A stretch of DNA of 6,979 nucleotides from Gammaproteobacteria bacterium (GTDB taxonomy: Bacteria; Pseudomonadota; Gammaproteobacteria; Thiohalobacterales; Thiohalobacteraceae): the NCBI GenBank assembly GCA_016214925.1, contig JACRMO010000123.1:14239-21217 (forward strand), written 5' to 3'. The position numbers were made by a program, and so were the translations under genes. Position 1 is the first letter of the stretch; every line of letters starts with the position of its first letter. This document shows positions 5,415 to 6,979 of the stretch, in pieces. The notes under the pieces are model-generated. The model saw only the letters and a program-made list of their open reading frames with translations, did no database searches and was not told the origin of the DNA.

Positions 5415-6979
5415 GTGAGAACCTTCCTGAGAATACAGCTTGTGATGCTTGTGATGCTGGTTTTTGGCGTTTCTGTAGTGTCAGCTGAGGCTGGTAGCTA
5501 TGGCCCTAATCTTATTCCCAATCCGAGTTTCGAATTGACCGAGAATGACGGTCCATTGGCATGGGGAGCTTTTGGGCTGAAAGGGTGTTGCAAATGGATA
5601 AATGGGGAAGGGCTTGGCGGTTCAGGTTCACTACTTATCACGGCTGAGACTGTCGCGAGTCCAGTATGGGAGAGTGAGTATATTCCGCTAGGTGGAGCGG
5701 GCGGTGGGGCGGAATTTTCCGCGTGGATGAAGATGGAGAATGTCCTGCTCGGCGCCCAATTATGGCATAAGGCCGGTATCCGCCTCACATTTTTTGATGC
5801 GGGCAGAAGGGTAATAAAGAGGTTGGATGTGGTGCGCGATGAGGGAACGAGCGGATGGGCTCAAATCAGGAATGCGGTGATTATCCCTGAAAAAGCGGCA
5901 TCTGTTAAAGTAGCATGTTACCTTTCGAACACGACCGGGAAGGTGTTGTTTGACGATATTTCGTTGAGGCTTTTCCCAGAACATGTTGGAAAGCGACCCA
6001 GTGATACGGGTGGAGAAGATGAAATAACAATAACTGTGGACCCATCTATATCCAAAGGTGATATCGGGAATGTAAACGGTCTGCTCTATGAGAACGCCAG
6101 GAAAAAATTTTCGGGAGTAAAAGGGCTGCAGCCAACGATTATTCGTACGCCCCAGATAGTAACCTATTATTATCTGATTAAAGACATAGGCAAAGGGAAA
6201 ATTGGGTATGAGTGGAGTCTGCTGGATCGGGACATCAGGGAGATTGTGGGCATGGGTGCGGTGCCGTTCATTTCAATCGGCTGGGTTCCCGAAGTGCTTG
6301 AAGAAGAAATACGTAATAAGGATTACTCCAGATGGAGGGCCTTCATCATTGCATTGGTGTCACGCTATTCCGGGAAGTATGATGTTTCGGGGTGGTACTG
6401 GAACTTCTGGAACGAGCCAGATGTATTTAGAAAAGTGGGCGGGAAAAAAGGTTACGTTAACTGGACTGGGGCCGAAATTGATTTCTATCAGTTCTACGCA
6501 GAGACGGCGCGTGCAGCGCTAGCAGCGAACAAGAACGTGAGAATCGGGGGTGCGGGGTTTGCCGCGAATTCCCCTTGGTTGTTCCGATTCATCGAATGGT
6601 GTGGTGTTAGTGGTGTGCGGCTGGGTTTTGTCAGCTGGCATAGTTATGGTGCCGTGCCGCAATTGCTGGGGGAAAAGATAGAGAGGGTAAGGGCTGCTCT
6701 TGGGAAATATGGCTCAACAAAGAATGCCGGGCTGGTTATAGATGAGTGGAGTAGTTATCTGGAAGTCGAGGATGAAAGCAAAGTGGAGCTGAGCATGGGT
6801 AACTACGCGGCGGCTTATCGGGTGTCTGCATTAACCCAGATGATCGAGTCACGCCTGTCCGCCAACGCCTGGTTCAACACTTATGAAGATGATTACGGTG
6901 TCTTGGCTGGCGGTGTCAAGCAAGCCACATATAACAGTTTTGTGCTCGTGTCCGAAGTGGGGCGAAAGCTGGTTGCGGT
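5415..6979 (+). CDS. Secreted GH39-like glycoside hydrolase with N-terminal CBM-like domain (3' partial)
   Basis: The frame is open to the right edge, giving 521 codons with the C-terminus missing. The GTG at 5415 is chosen because it gives a textbook signal peptide: charged MRTFLR, a hydrophobic core LVMLVMLVFGVSVV, and cleavage probably after VSA (24). Residues about 31-187 look like a CBM4/9-type jelly-roll domain, opening with NLIPNPSFE and closing with FDDISL. Residues about 205-521 read as a clan-A (beta/alpha)8 barrel closest to family GH39: WYWNFWNEPD holds the likely acid/base Glu (334), GFVSWHSYG (404-412) follows, and GLVIDEWSS holds the likely nucleophile Glu (444); the tail YGVLAGGVKQATYNSFVLV matches the late GH39 strand. 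GH39 includes beta-xylosidases, alpha-L-iduronidases and exopolysaccharide enzymes such as PslG. The protein would act in the periplasm or outside the cell; its substrate cannot be read from sequence. Codon use is more AT-rich (AGA, AGG, ATA, AAA) than in the left-hand genes, suggesting separate ancestry. Another clan-A family is the main alternative. Confidence 0.82.
   Translation, partial: MRTFLRIQLVMLVMLVFGVSVVSAEAGSYGPNLIPNPSFELTENDGPLAWGAFGLKGCCKWINGEGLGGSGSLLITAETVASPVWESEYIPLGGAGGGAEFSAWMKMENVLLGAQLWHKAGIRLTFFDAGRRVIKRLDVVRDEGTSGWAQIRNAVIIPEKAASVKVACYLSNTTGKVLFDDISLRLFPEHVGKRPSDTGGEDEITITVDPSISKGDIGNVNGLLYENARKKFSGVKGLQPTIIRTPQIVTYYYLIKDIGKGKIGYEWSLLDRDIREIVGMGAVPFISIGWVPEVLEEEIRNKDYSRWRAFIIALVSRYSGKYDVSGWYWNFWNEPDVFRKVGGKKGYVNWTGAEIDFYQFYAETARAALAANKNVRIGGAGFAANSPWLFRFIEWCGVSGVRLGFVSWHSYGAVPQLLGEKIERVRAALGKYGSTKNAGLVIDEWSSYLEVEDESKVELSMGNYAAAYRVSALTQMIESRLSANAWFNTYEDDYGVLAGGVKQATYNSFVLVSEVGRKLVA

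Noticed and set aside
6202..6522. 106-codon plus-strand open frame inside the glycoside hydrolase gene
   Set aside because: It is an alternate-frame shadow; the overlapping frame carries the WNEPD catalytic motif and continues cleanly on both sides.

Overview
The window is a stretch of a moderately GC-rich proteobacterial chromosome, most likely gammaproteobacterial. The evidence is GTAG-type REP palindromes, a DUF748/AsmA-like envelope protein, and a fused ATP sulfurylase/APS kinase. All genes that can be supported lie on the + strand. No tRNA, rRNA, CRISPR array, integrase or intact insertion sequence was seen.

Layout: (1) Positions 2-1408 hold the C-terminal part of a DUF748 (AsmA/YhdP-like) protein whose start lies upstream of the window. 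(2) Positions 1412-1479 hold a pair of inverted REP palindromes directly after that stop codon. (3) Positions 1503-2940 hold a phosphomannomutase/phosphoglucomutase gene that is broken by a frame change near 2667. (4) Positions 3128-4833 hold a fused sulfate adenylyltransferase/adenylylsulfate kinase gene, also broken by a frame change, near 3821. (5) Positions 4834-5414 are about 580 bases without a convincing gene, visibly less GC-rich than the left side. (6) Positions 5415-6979 hold the first 521 codons of a secreted glycoside hydrolase with an N-terminal carbohydrate-binding-like domain and a GH39-like catalytic domain. It starts with GTG and runs off the right edge.

How the genes could fit together (inference): phosphomannomutase feeds GDP-mannose or related sugar nucleotide synthesis, the fused Sat/CysC enzyme makes PAPS (the universal sulfate donor), and a secreted GH39-type hydrolase resembles the polysaccharide-trimming enzymes found in exopolysaccharide clusters. 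This suggests the edge of an exopolysaccharide region, possibly for a sulfated polymer. No glycosyltransferase, sulfotransferase or export gene is visible here, so the idea remains open.

The most notable observation is that the two consecutive metabolic genes are each disrupted in the same way. In both, the reading frame changes inside a conserved block, and even after joining the two frames a short conserved segment appears to be missing (about 17 and 31 bases by my inference). A one-base sequencing error does not explain that. Either both genes are decaying or the assembly lost short segments. No clearly novel system was identified.
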